Source: Nemertoderma westbladi
Taxonomy: Eukaryota; Xenacoelomorpha; Nemertodermatida; Nemertodermatidae
Assembly: GCA_032718475.1 (NCBI GenBank)
Contig: JAUCBJ010005674.1
Location: 1 to 30,000, forward strand
Length of the DNA: 30,000 nucleotides
Direction of reading: 5' to 3'
The notes beneath the pieces are model-generated. The model saw nothing but the letters and a program-made list of their open reading frames with translations. It was not told where the DNA came from and did not search any database. A program made the position numbers and the translations under genes. How positions within the stretch are numbered: the first letter of the stretch is position 1; the number at the start of each line of letters is the position of its first letter. Positions 16,761-28,455 of the stretch are shown here, one piece after another.

Positions 16761-19700
16761 ACAAACTGGGAGTTATATAGTTGAAGGCGAACAAACTGGG
16801 GGTTATATGGTTGAAGGCGAACAAACTGGGGGTTATATGGTTGAAGGCGAACAAACCGGGGGTTATATGGTTGAAGGCGAACAAACCGGGAGTTATATGG
16901 TTGAAGGCGAACAAACCGGGGGTTATATGGTTGAAGGCGAACAAACCGGGAGTTATATGGTTGAAGGCGAACAAACTGGGGGTTATATGGTTGAAGGCGA
17001 ACAAACTGGGGGTTATATGGTTGAAGGCGAACAAACCGGGGGTTATATGGTTGAAGGCGAACAAACTGGGGGTTATATGGTTGAAGGCGAACAAACCGGG
17101 GGTTATATGGTTGAAGGCGAACAAACCGGGGGTTATATGGTTAAAGGCGAACAAACCGGGGGTTATATGGTTGAAGGCGAACAAACTGGGGGTTATATGG
17201 TTGAAGGCGAACAAACTGGGGGTTATATGGTTGAAGGCGAACAAACTGGGGGTTTTATGGTTGAAGGCGAACAAACCGGGGGTTATATGGTTGAAGGCGA
17301 ACAAACCGGGAGTTATATGGTTGAAGGCGAACAAACCGGGGGTTATATGGTTGAAGGCGAACAAACCGGGAGTTATATGGTTGAAGGCGAACAAACTGGG
17401 GGTTATATGGTTGAAGGCGAACAAACTGGGGGTTATATGGTTGAAGGCGAACAAACCGGGGGTTATATGGTTGAAGGCGAACAAACTGGGGGTTATATGG
17501 TTGAAGGCGAACAAACCGGGGGTTATATGGTTGAAGGCGAACAAACTGGCAGTTATATGGTTGAAGGCAAACAAACTGGGGGTTATATGGTTGAAGGCGA
17601 TAAGGCGAACAAACCGGGGGTTATATGGTTGAAGGCGAACAAACTGGGGGTTATATGGTTGAAGGCGATAAGGCGAACAAACCGGGGGTTATATGGTTGA
17701 AGGCGAACAAACTGGGGGTTATATGGTTGAAGGCGAACAAACTGGGGGTTATATGGTTGAAAGCGATAAGGCGAACAAACTGGGGGTTATATGGTTGAAA
17801 GCGATAAGGCGAACAAACTGGGGGTTATATGGTTGAAGGCGAACAAACTGGGGGTTATATGGTTGAAGGCGAACAAACCGGGGGTTATATGGTTGAAGGC
17901 GAACAAACTGGGGGTTATATGGTTGAAAGCGATAAGGCGAACAAACTGGGGGTTATATGGTTGAAGGCGAACAAACTGGGGGTTATATGGTTGAAGGCGA
18001 ACAAACCGGGGGTTATATGGTTGAAGGCGAACAAACCGGGGGTTATATGGTTGAAGGCGAACAAACTGGGGGTTATATGGTTGAAGGCGAACAAACCGGG
18101 GGTTATATGGTTGAAGGCGAACAAACTGGGGGTTATATGGTTGAAGGCGAACAAACCGGGAGTTATATGGTTGAAGGCGAACAAACTGGGGGTTATATGG
18201 TTGAAGGCGAACAAACCGGGAGTTATATGGTTGAAGGCGAACAAACCGGGGGTTATATGATTGAAGGCGAACAAACTGGGAGTTATATGGTTGAAGGCGA
18301 ACAAACGGGGGGTTATATGGTTGAAGGCGAACAAACCGGGGGTTATATGGTTGAAGGCGAACAAACGGGGGGTTATATGGTTGAAGGCGAACAAACGGGG
18401 GGTTATATGGTTGAAGGCGAACAAACGGGGGGTTATATGGTTGAAGGCGAACAAACCGGGGGTTATATGGTTGAAGGCGAACAAACGGGGGGTTATATGG
18501 TTGAAGGCGAACAAACCGGGGGTTATATGGTTGAAGGCGAACAAACTGGGGGTTATATGGTTGAAGGAGAACAAACCGGGGGGTTATATGGTTGAAGGCG
18601 AACAAACTGGGAGTTATATGGTTGAAGGCGAACAAACTGGGGGTTATATGGTTGAAGGCGAACAAACTGGGGGTTATATGGTTGAAGGCGAACAAACCGG
18701 GGGTTATATGGTTGAAGGCGAAAAAAATGGGAGTTATATGGTTGAAGGCGAACAAACTGGGGGTTATATGGTTGAAGGCGAACAAACTGGGGGTTATATG
18801 GTTGAAGGCGAACAAACTGGGAGTTATATGGTTGAAGGCGAACAAACCGGGGGTTATATGGTTGAAGGCGAACAAACTGGGGGTTATATGGTTGAAGGCG
18901 AACAAACCGGGAGTTATATGGTTGAAGGCGATAAGGCGAACAAACCGGGGGTTATATGGTTGAAGGCGAACAAACTGGGGGTTATATGGTTGAAGGCGAA
19001 CAAACCGGGAGTTATATGGTTGAAGGCGAACAAACTGGGAGTTATATATGGTTGAAGGCGAACAAACCGGGAGTTATATGGTTGAAGGCGATAAGGCGAA
19101 CAAACCGGGGGTTATATGGTTGAAGGCGAACAAACTGGGGGTTATATGGTTGAAGGCGAACAAACTGGGGGTTATATGGTTGAAGGCGAACAAACTGGGG
19201 GTTATATGGTTGAAAGCGATAAGGCGAACAAACTGGTGGTTATATGGTTGAAGGCGAACAAACTGGGGGTTATATGGTTGAAGGCGAACAAACCGGGTGT
19301 TATATGGTTGAAGGCGAACAAACTGGGGGTTATATGGTTGAAGGCGAACAAACTGGGAGTTATATGGTTGAAGGCGAACAAACTGGGAGTTATATGGTTG
19401 AAGGCGAACAAACTGGGAGTTATATGGTTGAAGGCAAACAAACCGGGGGTTATATGGTTGAAGGCGAACAAACCGGGAGTTATATGGTTGAAGGCGAACA
19501 AACCGGGGGTTATATGGTTGAAGGCGAACAAACCGGGAGTTATATGGTTGAAGGCGAACAAACCGGGAGTTATATGGTTGAAGGCGAACAAACTGGGAGT
19601 TATATATGGTTGAAGGCGAACAAACCGGGAGTTATATGGTTGAAGGCGATAAGGCGAACAAACCGGGGGTTATATGGTTGAAGGCGAACAAACTGGGGGT

Positions 19701-22700
19701 TATATGGTTGAAGGCGAACAAACTGGGGGTTATATGGTTGAAAGCGATAAGGCGAACAAACTGGTGGTTATATGGTTGAAGGCGAACAAACTGGGGGTTA
19801 TATGGTTGAAGGCGAACAAACCGGGTGTTATATGGTTGAAGGCGAACAAACTGGGGGTTATATGGTTGAAGGCGAACAAACTGGGAGTTATATGGTTGAA
19901 GGCGAACAAACTGGGAGTTATATGGTTGAAGGCGAACAAACTGGGGGTTATATGGTTGAAGGCGAACAAACTGGGGGTTATATGGTTGAAGGCGAACAAA
20001 CTGGGAGTTATATGGTTGAAGGCGAACAAACTGGGAGTTATATGGTTGAAGGCGAACAAACTGGGAGTTATATGGTTGAAGGCGAACAAACTGGGGGTTA
20101 TATGGTTGAAGGCGAACAAACTGGGGGTTATATGGTTGAAGGCGAACAAACTGGGAGTTATATGGTTGAAGGCGAACAAACTGGGAGTTATATGGTTGAA
20201 GGCGAACAAACTGGGGGTTATATGGTTGAAGGCGAACAAACTGGGGGTTATATGGTTGAAGGCGAACAAACTGGGGGTTATATGGTTGAAGGCGAACAAA
20301 CTGGGAGTTATATGGTTGAAGGCGAACAAACTGGGGGTTATATTGTTGAAGGCGAACAAACTGGGAGTTATATGGTTGAAGGCGAACAAACTGGGAGTTA
20401 TATGGTTGAAGGCGAACAAACTGGGGGTTATATGGTTGAAGGCGAACAAACTGGGAGTTATATGGTTGAAGGCGAACAAACTGGGGGTTATATGGTTGAA
20501 GGCGAACAAACTGGGAGTTATATGGTTGAAGGCGAACAAACTGGGAGTTATATGGTTGAAGGCGAACAAACTGGGAGTTATATGGTTGAAGGCGAACAAA
20601 CTGGGAGTTATATGGTTGAAGGCGAACAAACCGGGGGTTATATGGTTGAAGGCGAACAAACTGGGAGTTATATGGTTGAAGGCGAACAAACTGGGAGTTA
20701 TATGGTTGAAGGCAAACAAACCGGGGGTTATATGGTTGAAGGCGAACAAACTGGGAGTTATATGGTTGAAGGCAAACAAACTGGGGGTTATATGGTTGAA
20801 GGCGAACAAACTGGGAGTTATATGGTTGAAGGCGAACAAACTGGGGGTTATATGGTTGAAGGCGAACAAACTGGGGGTTATATGGTTGAAGGCGAACAAA
20901 CTGGGAGTTATATGGTTGAAGGCGAACAAACTGGGGGTTATATGGTTGAAGGCGAACAAACTGGCAGTTATATGGTTGAAGGCGAACAAACTGGGGGTTA
21001 TATGGTTGAAGGCGAACAAACTGGCAGTTATATGGTTGAAGGCAAACAAACCGGGGGTTATATGGTTGAAGGCGATAAGGCGAACGAACTGGTGGTTATA
21101 TGGTTGAAGGCGAACAAACTGGGAGTTATATGGTTGAAGGCGAACAAACCGGGGGTTATATGGTTGAAGGCGAACAAACTGGGAGTTATATGGTTGAAGG
21201 CAAACAAACCGGGGGTTATATGGTTGAAGGCGAACAAACTGGGAGTTATATGGTTGAAGGCAAACAAACTGGGGGTTATATGGTTGAAGGCGAACAAACT
21301 GGGGGTTATATGGTTGAAGGCGAACAAACTGGCAGTTATATGGTTGAAGGCGAACAAACTGGGGGTTATATGGTTGAAGGCGAACAAACCGGGGGTTATA
21401 TGGTTGAAGGCGAACAAACTGGGAGTTATATGGTTAAAGGCGAACAAACTGGGGGTTATATGGTTGAAGGCGATAAGGCGAACAAACCGGGTGTTATATG
21501 GTTAAAGGCGAACAAACGGGGGGTTATATGGTTAAAGGCGAACAAACTGGGGGTTATATGGTTGAAGGCGAACAAACCGGGGGTTATATGGTTGAAGGCG
21601 AACAAACTGGGGGTTATATGGTTGAAGGCGAACAAACTGGGGGTTATATGGTTGAAGGCGAACAAACTGGGGGTTATATGGTTGAAGGCGAACAAACTGG
21701 GGGTTATATGGTTGAAGGCGAACAAACTGGGGGTTATATGGTTGAAGGCGAACAAACCGGGGGTTATATGGTTGAAGGCGAACAAACTGGGGGTTATATG
21801 GTTGAAGGCGAACAAACTGGGGGTTATATGGTTGAAGGCGAACAAACTGGGGGTTATATGGTTGAAGGCGAACAAACTGGGGGTTATATGGTTGAAGGCG
21901 AACAAACCGGGAGTTATATGGTTAAAGGCGAACAAACGGGGGGTTATATGGTTGAAGGCAAACAAACGGGGAGTTATATGGTTGAAGGCGAACAAACTGG
22001 GGGTTATATGGTTGAAGGCGAACAAACTGGGGGTTATATGGTTGAAGGCGAACAAACTGGGGGTTATATGGTTGAAGGCGAACAAACTGGGGGTTATATG
22101 GTTGAAGGCGAACAAACTGGGAGTTATATAGTTGAAGGCGAACAAACTGGGGGTTATATGGTTGAAGGCGAACAAACTGGGGGTTATATGGTTGAAGGCG
22201 AACAAACGGGGGGTTATATGGTTGAAGGCAAACAAACGGGGAGTTATATGGTTGAAGGCGAACAAACTGGGGGTTATATGGTTGAAGGCGAACAAACTGG
22301 GAGTTATATGGTTGAAGGCGAACAAACTGGGGGTTATATGGTTGAAGGCGAACAAACTGGGGGTTATATGGTTGAAGGCGAACAAACTGGGGGTTATATG
22401 GTTGAAGGCGAACAAACTGGGGGTTATATGGTTGAAGGCGAACAAACTGGGAGTTATATAGTTGAAGGCGAACAAACTGGGGGTTATATGGTTGAAGGCG
22501 AACAAACTGGGGGTTATATGGTTGAAGGCGAACAAACTGGGGGTTATATGGTTGAAGGCGAACAAACTGGGGGTTATATGGTTGAAGGCGAACAAACTGG
22601 GAGTTATATGGTTGAAGGCGAACAAACTGGGGGTTATATGGTTGAAGGCGAACAAACTGGGAGTTATATGGTTGAAGGCGAACAAACTGGGAGTTATATG

Positions 22701-25700
22701 GTTGAAGGCGAACAAACTGGGGGTTATATGGTTGAAGGCGAACAAACTGGGAGTTATATGGTTGAAGGCGAACAAACTGGGGGTTATATGGTTGAAGGCG
22801 AACAAACTGGGAGTTATATGGTTGAAGGCGAACAAACTGGGAGTTATATGGTTGAAGGCGAACAAACTGGGAGTTATATGGTTGAAGGCGAACAAACTGG
22901 GAGTTATATGGTTGAAGGCGAACAAACCGGGGGTTATATGGTTGAAGGCGAACAAACTGGGAGTTATATGGTTGAAGGCGAACAAACTGGGAGTTATATG
23001 GTTGAAGGCAAACAAACCGGGGGTTATATGGTTGAAGGCGAACAAACTGGGAGTTATATGGTTGAAGGCAAACAAACTGGGGGTTATATGGTTGAAGGCG
23101 AACAAACTGGGAGTTATATGGTTGAAGGCGAACAAACTGGGGGTTATATGGTTGAAGGCGAACAAACTGGGGGTTATATGGTTGAAGGCGAACAAACTGG
23201 GAGTTATATGGTTGAAGGCGAACAAACTGGGGGTTATATGGTTGAAGGCGAACAAACTGGCAGTTATATGGTTGAAGGCGAACAAACTGGGGGTTATATG
23301 GTTGAAGGCGAACAAACTGGCAGTTATATGGTTGAAGGCAAACAAACCGGGGGTTATATGGTTGAAGGCGATAAGGCGAACAAACTGGTGGTTATATGGT
23401 TGAAGGCGAACAAACTGGGAGTTATATGGTTGAAGGCGAACAAACCGGGGGTTATATGGTTGAAGGCGAACAAACTGGGAGTTATATGGTTGAAGGCAAA
23501 CAAACCGGGGGTTATATGGTTGAAGGCGAACAAACTGGGAGTTCTATGGTTGAAGGCAAACAAACTGGGGGTTATATGGTTGAAGGCGAACAAACTGGGG
23601 GTTATATGGTTGAAGGCGAACAAACTGGCAGTTATATGGTTGAAGGCGAACAAACTGGGGGTTATATGGTTGAAGGCGAACAAACCGGGGGTTATATGGT
23701 TGAAGGCGAACAAACTGGGAGTTATATGGTTAAAGGCGAACAAACTGGGGGTTATATGGTTGAAGGCGATAAGGCGAACAAACCGGGTGTTATATGGTTA
23801 AAGGCGAACAAACGGGGGGTTATATGGTTAAAGGCGAACAAACTGGGGGTTATATGGTTGAAGGCGAACAAACTGGGGGTTATATGGTTGAAGGCGAACA
23901 AACTGGGGGTTATATGGTTGAAGGCGAACAAACTGGGGGTTATATGGTTGAAGGCGAACAAACTGGGGGTTATATGGTTGAAGGCGAACAAACCGGGGGT
24001 TATATGGTTGAAGGCGAACAAACTGGGGGTTATATGGTTGAAGGCGAACAAACTGGGGGTTATATGGTTGAAGGCGAACAAACTGGGGGTTATATGGTTG
24101 AAGGCGAACAAACTGGGGGTTATATGGTTGAAGGCGAACAAACCGGGAGTTATATGGTTAAAGGCGAACAAACGGGGGGTTATATGGTTGAAGGCAAACA
24201 AACGGGGAGTTATATGGTTGAAGGCGAACAAACTGGGGGTTATATGGTTGAAGGCGAACAAACTGGGGGTTATATGGTTGAAGGCGAACAAACTGGGGGT
24301 TATATGGTTGAAGGCGAACAAACTGGTGGTTATATGGTTGAAGGCGAACAAACTGGGAGTTATATAGTTGAAGGCGAACAAACTGGGGGTTATATGGTTG
24401 AAGGCGAACAAACTGGGGGTTATATGGTTGAAGGCGAACAAACGGGGGGTTATATGGTTGAAGGCAAACAAACGGGGAGTTATATGGTTGAAGGCGAACA
24501 AACTGGGGGTTATATGGTTGAAGGCGAACAAACTGGGAGTTATATGGTTGAAGGCGATAAGGCGAACAAACCGGGGGTTATATGGTTGAAGGCGAACAAA
24601 CTGGGGGTTATATGGTTGAAGGCGAACAAACTGGGGGTTATATGGTTGAAGTCGATAAGGCGAACAAACCGGGGGTTATATGGTTGAAGGCGAACAAACT
24701 GGGGGTTATATGGTTGAAGGCGAACATACTGGGGGTTATATGGTTGAAGGCGAACAAACTGGGGGTTATATGGTTGAAGGCGAACAAACTGGGGGTTATA
24801 TGGTTGAAGTCGATAAGGCGAACAAACCGGGGGTTATATGGTTGAAGGCGAACAAACTGGGGGTTATATGGTTGAAGGCGAACAAACTGGGGGTTATATG
24901 GTTGAAGGCGAACAAACTGGGGGTTATATGGTTGAAGGCGAACAAACCGGGGGTTATATGGTTGAAGGCGAACATACTGGGGGTTATATGGTTGAAGGCG
25001 AACATACTGGGGGTTATATGGTTGAAGGCGAACAAACTGGGGGTTATATGGTTGAAGGCGAACAAACTGGGGGTTATATGGTTGAAGTCGATAAGGCGAA
25101 CAAACCGGGGGTTATATGGTTGAAGGCGAACATACTGGGGGTTATATGGTTGAAGGCGAACAAACTGGGGGTTATATGGTTGAAGGCGAACAAACTGGGG
25201 GTTATATGGTTGAAGTCGATAAGGCGAACAAACCGGGGGTTATATGGTTGAAGGCGAACAAACCGGGGGTTATATGGTTGAAGGCGAACAAACTGGGGGT
25301 TATATGGTTGAAGTCGATAAGGCGAACAAACCGGGGGTTATATGGTTGAAGGCGAACAAACCGGGGGTTATATGGTTGAAGGCGAACAAACTGGGGGTTA
25401 TATGGTTGAAGGCGAACAAACTGGGAGTTATATGGTTGAAGGCGAACAAACTGGGGGTTATATGGTTGAAGGCGAACAAACTGGGAGTTATATGGTTGAA
25501 GGCGAACAAACTGGGGGTTATATGGTTGAAGGCGAACAAACCGGGGGTTATATGGTTGAAGGCGAACAAACCGGGAGTTATATGGTTGAAGGCGAACAAA
25601 CTGGGGGTTATATGGTTAAAGGCGAACAAACTGGGGGTTATATGGTTGAAGGCAAACAAACTGGGGGTTATATGGTTAAAGGCGAACAAACTGGGAGTTA

Positions 25701-26150
25701 TATGGTTAAAGGCGAACAAACTGGGGGTTATATGGTTAAAGGCGAACAAACTGGGGGTTATATGGTTGAAGGCAAACAAACTGGGGGTTATATGGTTAAA
25801 GGCGAACAAACTGGGAGTTATATGGTTGAAGGCGAACAAACTGGGGGTTATATGGTTGAAGGCGAACAAACTGGGGGTTATATGGTTGAAGGCGAACAAA
25901 CTGGGGGTTATATGGTTGAAGGCGAACAAACTGGGGGTTATATGGTTGAAGGCGAACAAACCGGGGGTTATATGGTTGAAGGCGAACAAACCGGGAGTTA
26001 TATGGTTGAAGGCGAACAAACTGGGGGTTATATGGTTAAAGGCGAACAAACTGGGGGTTATATGGTTGAAGGCAAACAAACTGGGGGTTATATGGTTGAA
26101 GGCGAACAAACCGGGGGTTATATGGTTGAAGGCGAACAAACCGGGGGTTT
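16729..26150. repeat. 30-bp satellite, about 310 copies (9.4 kb)
   Basis: The unit contains GGTTATATGGTTGAAGGCGA and is 30 bp long. Usual changes are GGGGGTT/GGGAGTT and AACTGGG/AACCGGG. About 20 units carry an 8-bp insertion (GATAAGGC), making 38-bp units that shift the reading frame, for example near 17600, 17930, 18930, 19216, 21070, 21470, 23370, 23768 and several between 24550 and 25320. Two units have an extra AT (19043, 19605). A block recurs at an offset of 2,296 bp: features at 21070 and 21470 repeat at 23366 and 23766, together with the order of single-base variants. This equals 76 units including two 38-bp ones. The many long frames here are side effects of a unit divisible by three and I do not call them genes. 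Confidence 0.97.
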
Positions 26151-26955
26151 AATACACGGTTTTTATTAACAGTATTCAGATAAGCATTGTAGGTCTGGGT
26201 AGGCCTTGGCCTGGCACTACAATATACAGACAGAGGCTTTAGTTTCAATTTCAGCCAGTCAGCATACCGCGTTGCTATGTGAACTAAACAACATTTCCCA
26301 CCGTAAGTTTTAGTTGGGATTTGGAATATTGATATTTAATATTTCACCTGAAAAAGTGGCATATGTGGGACAAAGGGGGCTATGGCATCACTTGGGAGAG
26401 TGGGACAGGTACTCCAAAACGGGACCTCTTGTCACCATAGCTTTCAATGATATATTTAATATTTTCCAGTGTAACAGTGATATTTTTTAATAATTATAAC
26501 CATAAATGTTACAGCAATTAAGCACATTAACACAATAACAACATTTGCACATATTCATTAGCCTAATATTACAAACATAATTATAAACTAATTTCTTATT
26601 ATTAAATAATCTTACCGGTAAATTTATTATAGCACAAAAATGAGCAATTATAGACCTCTATTTATCTATCAGTCTAGTTGAAATATATTTAGTCTTCTAA
26701 AACTAATTATTAATACCCGTAATCAATAAAATATATTTGTATAATTTTGGTGGGCGAATGTAAGAAAAGTAAATATTGGAAGAGTTTACATAGTGAATAT
26801 TTAGTGAATTGTAATTATTTAGACCTTGAGCCTTGACCTAAAGTACGTCTTCAATTAAAATTATAAGATTTTATTTTAGGCAATTTAATTACAATAAATA
26901 ACCCTAAAACTTAATTATTAAGTGGAAGAGATTTAATAATCGATACGAGTTCAAT
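26151..26955. other. AT-rich intergenic region, 3' flank of PEPD
   Basis: No gene is visible. The PEPD transcript (minus strand) ends here. On the minus strand AATAAA lies at 26875-26870, about 80 nt past the PEPD stop, and is a good candidate polyadenylation signal. Several long runs of A/T are the only other character. Confidence 0.6.
26870..26875 (-). terminator. Candidate polyadenylation signal for PEPD
   Basis: The plus-strand TTTATT reads AATAAA on the minus strand, 80 nt downstream of the PEPD stop codon at 26958-26956. Distance and sequence fit a standard signal, but AT-rich DNA gives such hexamers by chance. Confidence 0.45.
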
Positions 26956-28455
26956 CTATTTTATTTCAAATGGTTTAGGAACTTCGCCATATTTACGTCG
27001 TCCTTCTTCCATTAGCGCTTCGATCTCAGCAACGGTGCGAGGCACATCGGTCATCAACTCCATACCGTCTTCAGTAACAATTATATCGTCTTCTATACGA
27101 ACGCCACCGAAATCCAAATATTCATTGGAGATGAGATCGACATTGAGGAACTCGGCTAGAGTGGGGTTGTCGAAAGCGGGCACCATGGTAGCTGGGTTGA
27201 AGTAACACCCGGGTTCTATGGTGAGCACCATACGGTGGTGGAGGTCGCGTACATTACGCAACGAACGCAGCCCGGGCTCGGTTGAGCGCACACTTCCCTC
27301 GGGGTAGCCGCCGACATCGTGAACGTGGATGCCCATGAAGTGGCCCATACCGTGGGGCATAAAGAGGGCGCCGAGACGGGCCGCCATCATGTCGTCTACA
27401 GACCCCCGAACCAAAGACAAGTCCTTGAGTGACTCGAGTAGGACTCTCTCGGAGAGCTTGTGTAGGGCCACCCAGGAGGCCCCGGGTCTGCATGCAGCCA
27501 TAACGGCACGACTGGAAGCCAACACCGCGTTGTAGATTCCCGTCTGCTTGGCGGAAAATTTCCCGTTGACGGGGAAACTGCAAGTGATATCGGATGTGTA
27601 GCCGGAATATTCCCCTCCCATATCGAACAGACATATGTCCCCGTCGCTAATGAGTTTATCATTAGGAGCTCCGGAGTGGCCGTAATGTAGGATGGATGCG
27701 TTGACTCCGCTGCCGCAGATACACGTGTAGGAGGAGAACCGACAGCCACCGTGGTAGCCACAGAAGTGGCGGAAAGCGCTTTCGGCTTGGTACTCGTGCA
27801 TGTCGGGACGTAACAGCTGCATGACCTCACGATGAGCCGCGCTGGACACTCGGTTCACATAGCGGAGTAGATCCAACTCCTCGTCGGTTTTAAACACTCG
27901 CAATTCGACCATGTTGGTGTGGAGGAGGGTGTTATCTACAGAGAAACTCGTGATTCCTGGGAATTCCGCCTCTTTTGTCGTCAAACCGCTGTCGGAATCG
28001 CGACCAAATAATGTCAACAACCGAGTCGTTTTGGATTCTTTTAATACTGCCTCGATGTCGCACACATATAGAACGCGGTCAACCCCGTACTTCGCAAGGA
28101 AATGCTCCGGGGGGTGGATCTTTCCCATCCATACAGCGTATTCCTGGGGAAGTTTGGGAACGAAAAGTGTAGACTGACCGGTTCCCAGGTCTATAGAGCC
28201 GTAGCAACCAGGTTCTTCCACACCGAATACCCAATGGAAGAATGGCTCCTGCCGGAATATAACTTCGGTGTCAGTGCTGTAGAGAGTGGTGGCTTCCCCG
28301 CCCTGTAGGATGACGGCTGTACCGGGGTTTGGTCCCAGTCGTTGAACGAGACGCGTTCGGTTCTTCGCGTATAGACTCTGTGGCACCGAATAGGTGCTGG
28401 GACCTCTGGTAAAGACGAACCCTTTACCTTTAGATTCAGTCTCACTGTGGACCAT
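26956..28455 (-). CDS. PEPD: Xaa-Pro dipeptidase (prolidase, peptidase D)
   Basis: This 499-residue protein is close to the human length of 493. Prolidase is a cytosolic, Mn-dependent homodimer of the M24 'pita-bread' family. It splits dipeptides with C-terminal proline and so recycles proline from collagen and diet. The N-terminal domain spans roughly 18-180 and the catalytic domain 185-480. Its metal ligands are all present: D278 (LFDMGGEY), D289 (GYTSDITC), H372 (PHGMGHFMG), E414 (LTIEPGCYF) and E455 (GVRIEDD). These correspond to human D276, D287, H370, E412 and E452. HVHDVGGYP (377-385) is also typical. The ATG at 28455 gives an N-terminus of the expected length, and the stop TAG is at 26958-26956. 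No intron interrupts it, in contrast to the many-exon vertebrate gene. No neighbouring gene lies on either side within the window. Confidence 0.96.
   Translation of the reverse strand: MVHSETESKGKGFVFTRGPSTYSVPQSLYAKNRTRLVQRLGPNPGTAVILQGGEATTLYSTDTEVIFRQEPFFHWVFGVEEPGCYGSIDLGTGQSTLFVPKLPQEYAVWMGKIHPPEHFLAKYGVDRVLYVCDIEAVLKESKTTRLLTLFGRDSDSGLTTKEAEFPGITSFSVDNTLLHTNMVELRVFKTDEELDLLRYVNRVSSAAHREVMQLLRPDMHEYQAESAFRHFCGYHGGCRFSSYTCICGSGVNASILHYGHSGAPNDKLISDGDICLFDMGGEYSGYTSDITCSFPVNGKFSAKQTGIYNAVLASSRAVMAACRPGASWVALHKLSERVLLESLKDLSLVRGSVDDMMAARLGALFMPHGMGHFMGIHVHDVGGYPEGSVRSTEPGLRSLRNVRDLHHRMVLTIEPGCYFNPATMVPAFDNPTLAEFLNVDLISNEYLDFGGVRIEDDIIVTEDGMELMTDVPRTVAEIEALMEEGRRKYGEVPKPFEIK

Noticed and set aside
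15137-16780. Plus-strand frames across the 36-bp array (VLTQPTGGRKPL and SNAADWWEETVG) as genes
   Set aside because: Two plus frames and one minus frame are open at once; one of them continues the dead LINE frame. No independent coding evidence.
16747-26169. Many long plus-strand frames of VEGEQTGGYM and WLKANKLGVI repeats as repetitive secreted or structural proteins
   Set aside because: The 30-bp unit has no stop in several frames on both strands, the 38-bp units shift the frame about 20 times, and the same sequence is equally open on the minus strand. There is no leader or unique coding segment. The unit is better explained as amplified LINE sequence.
27254-28445. Frames on both strands inside PEPD
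   Set aside because: Out-of-frame shadows of the prolidase gene, which has all its catalytic residues in its own frame.
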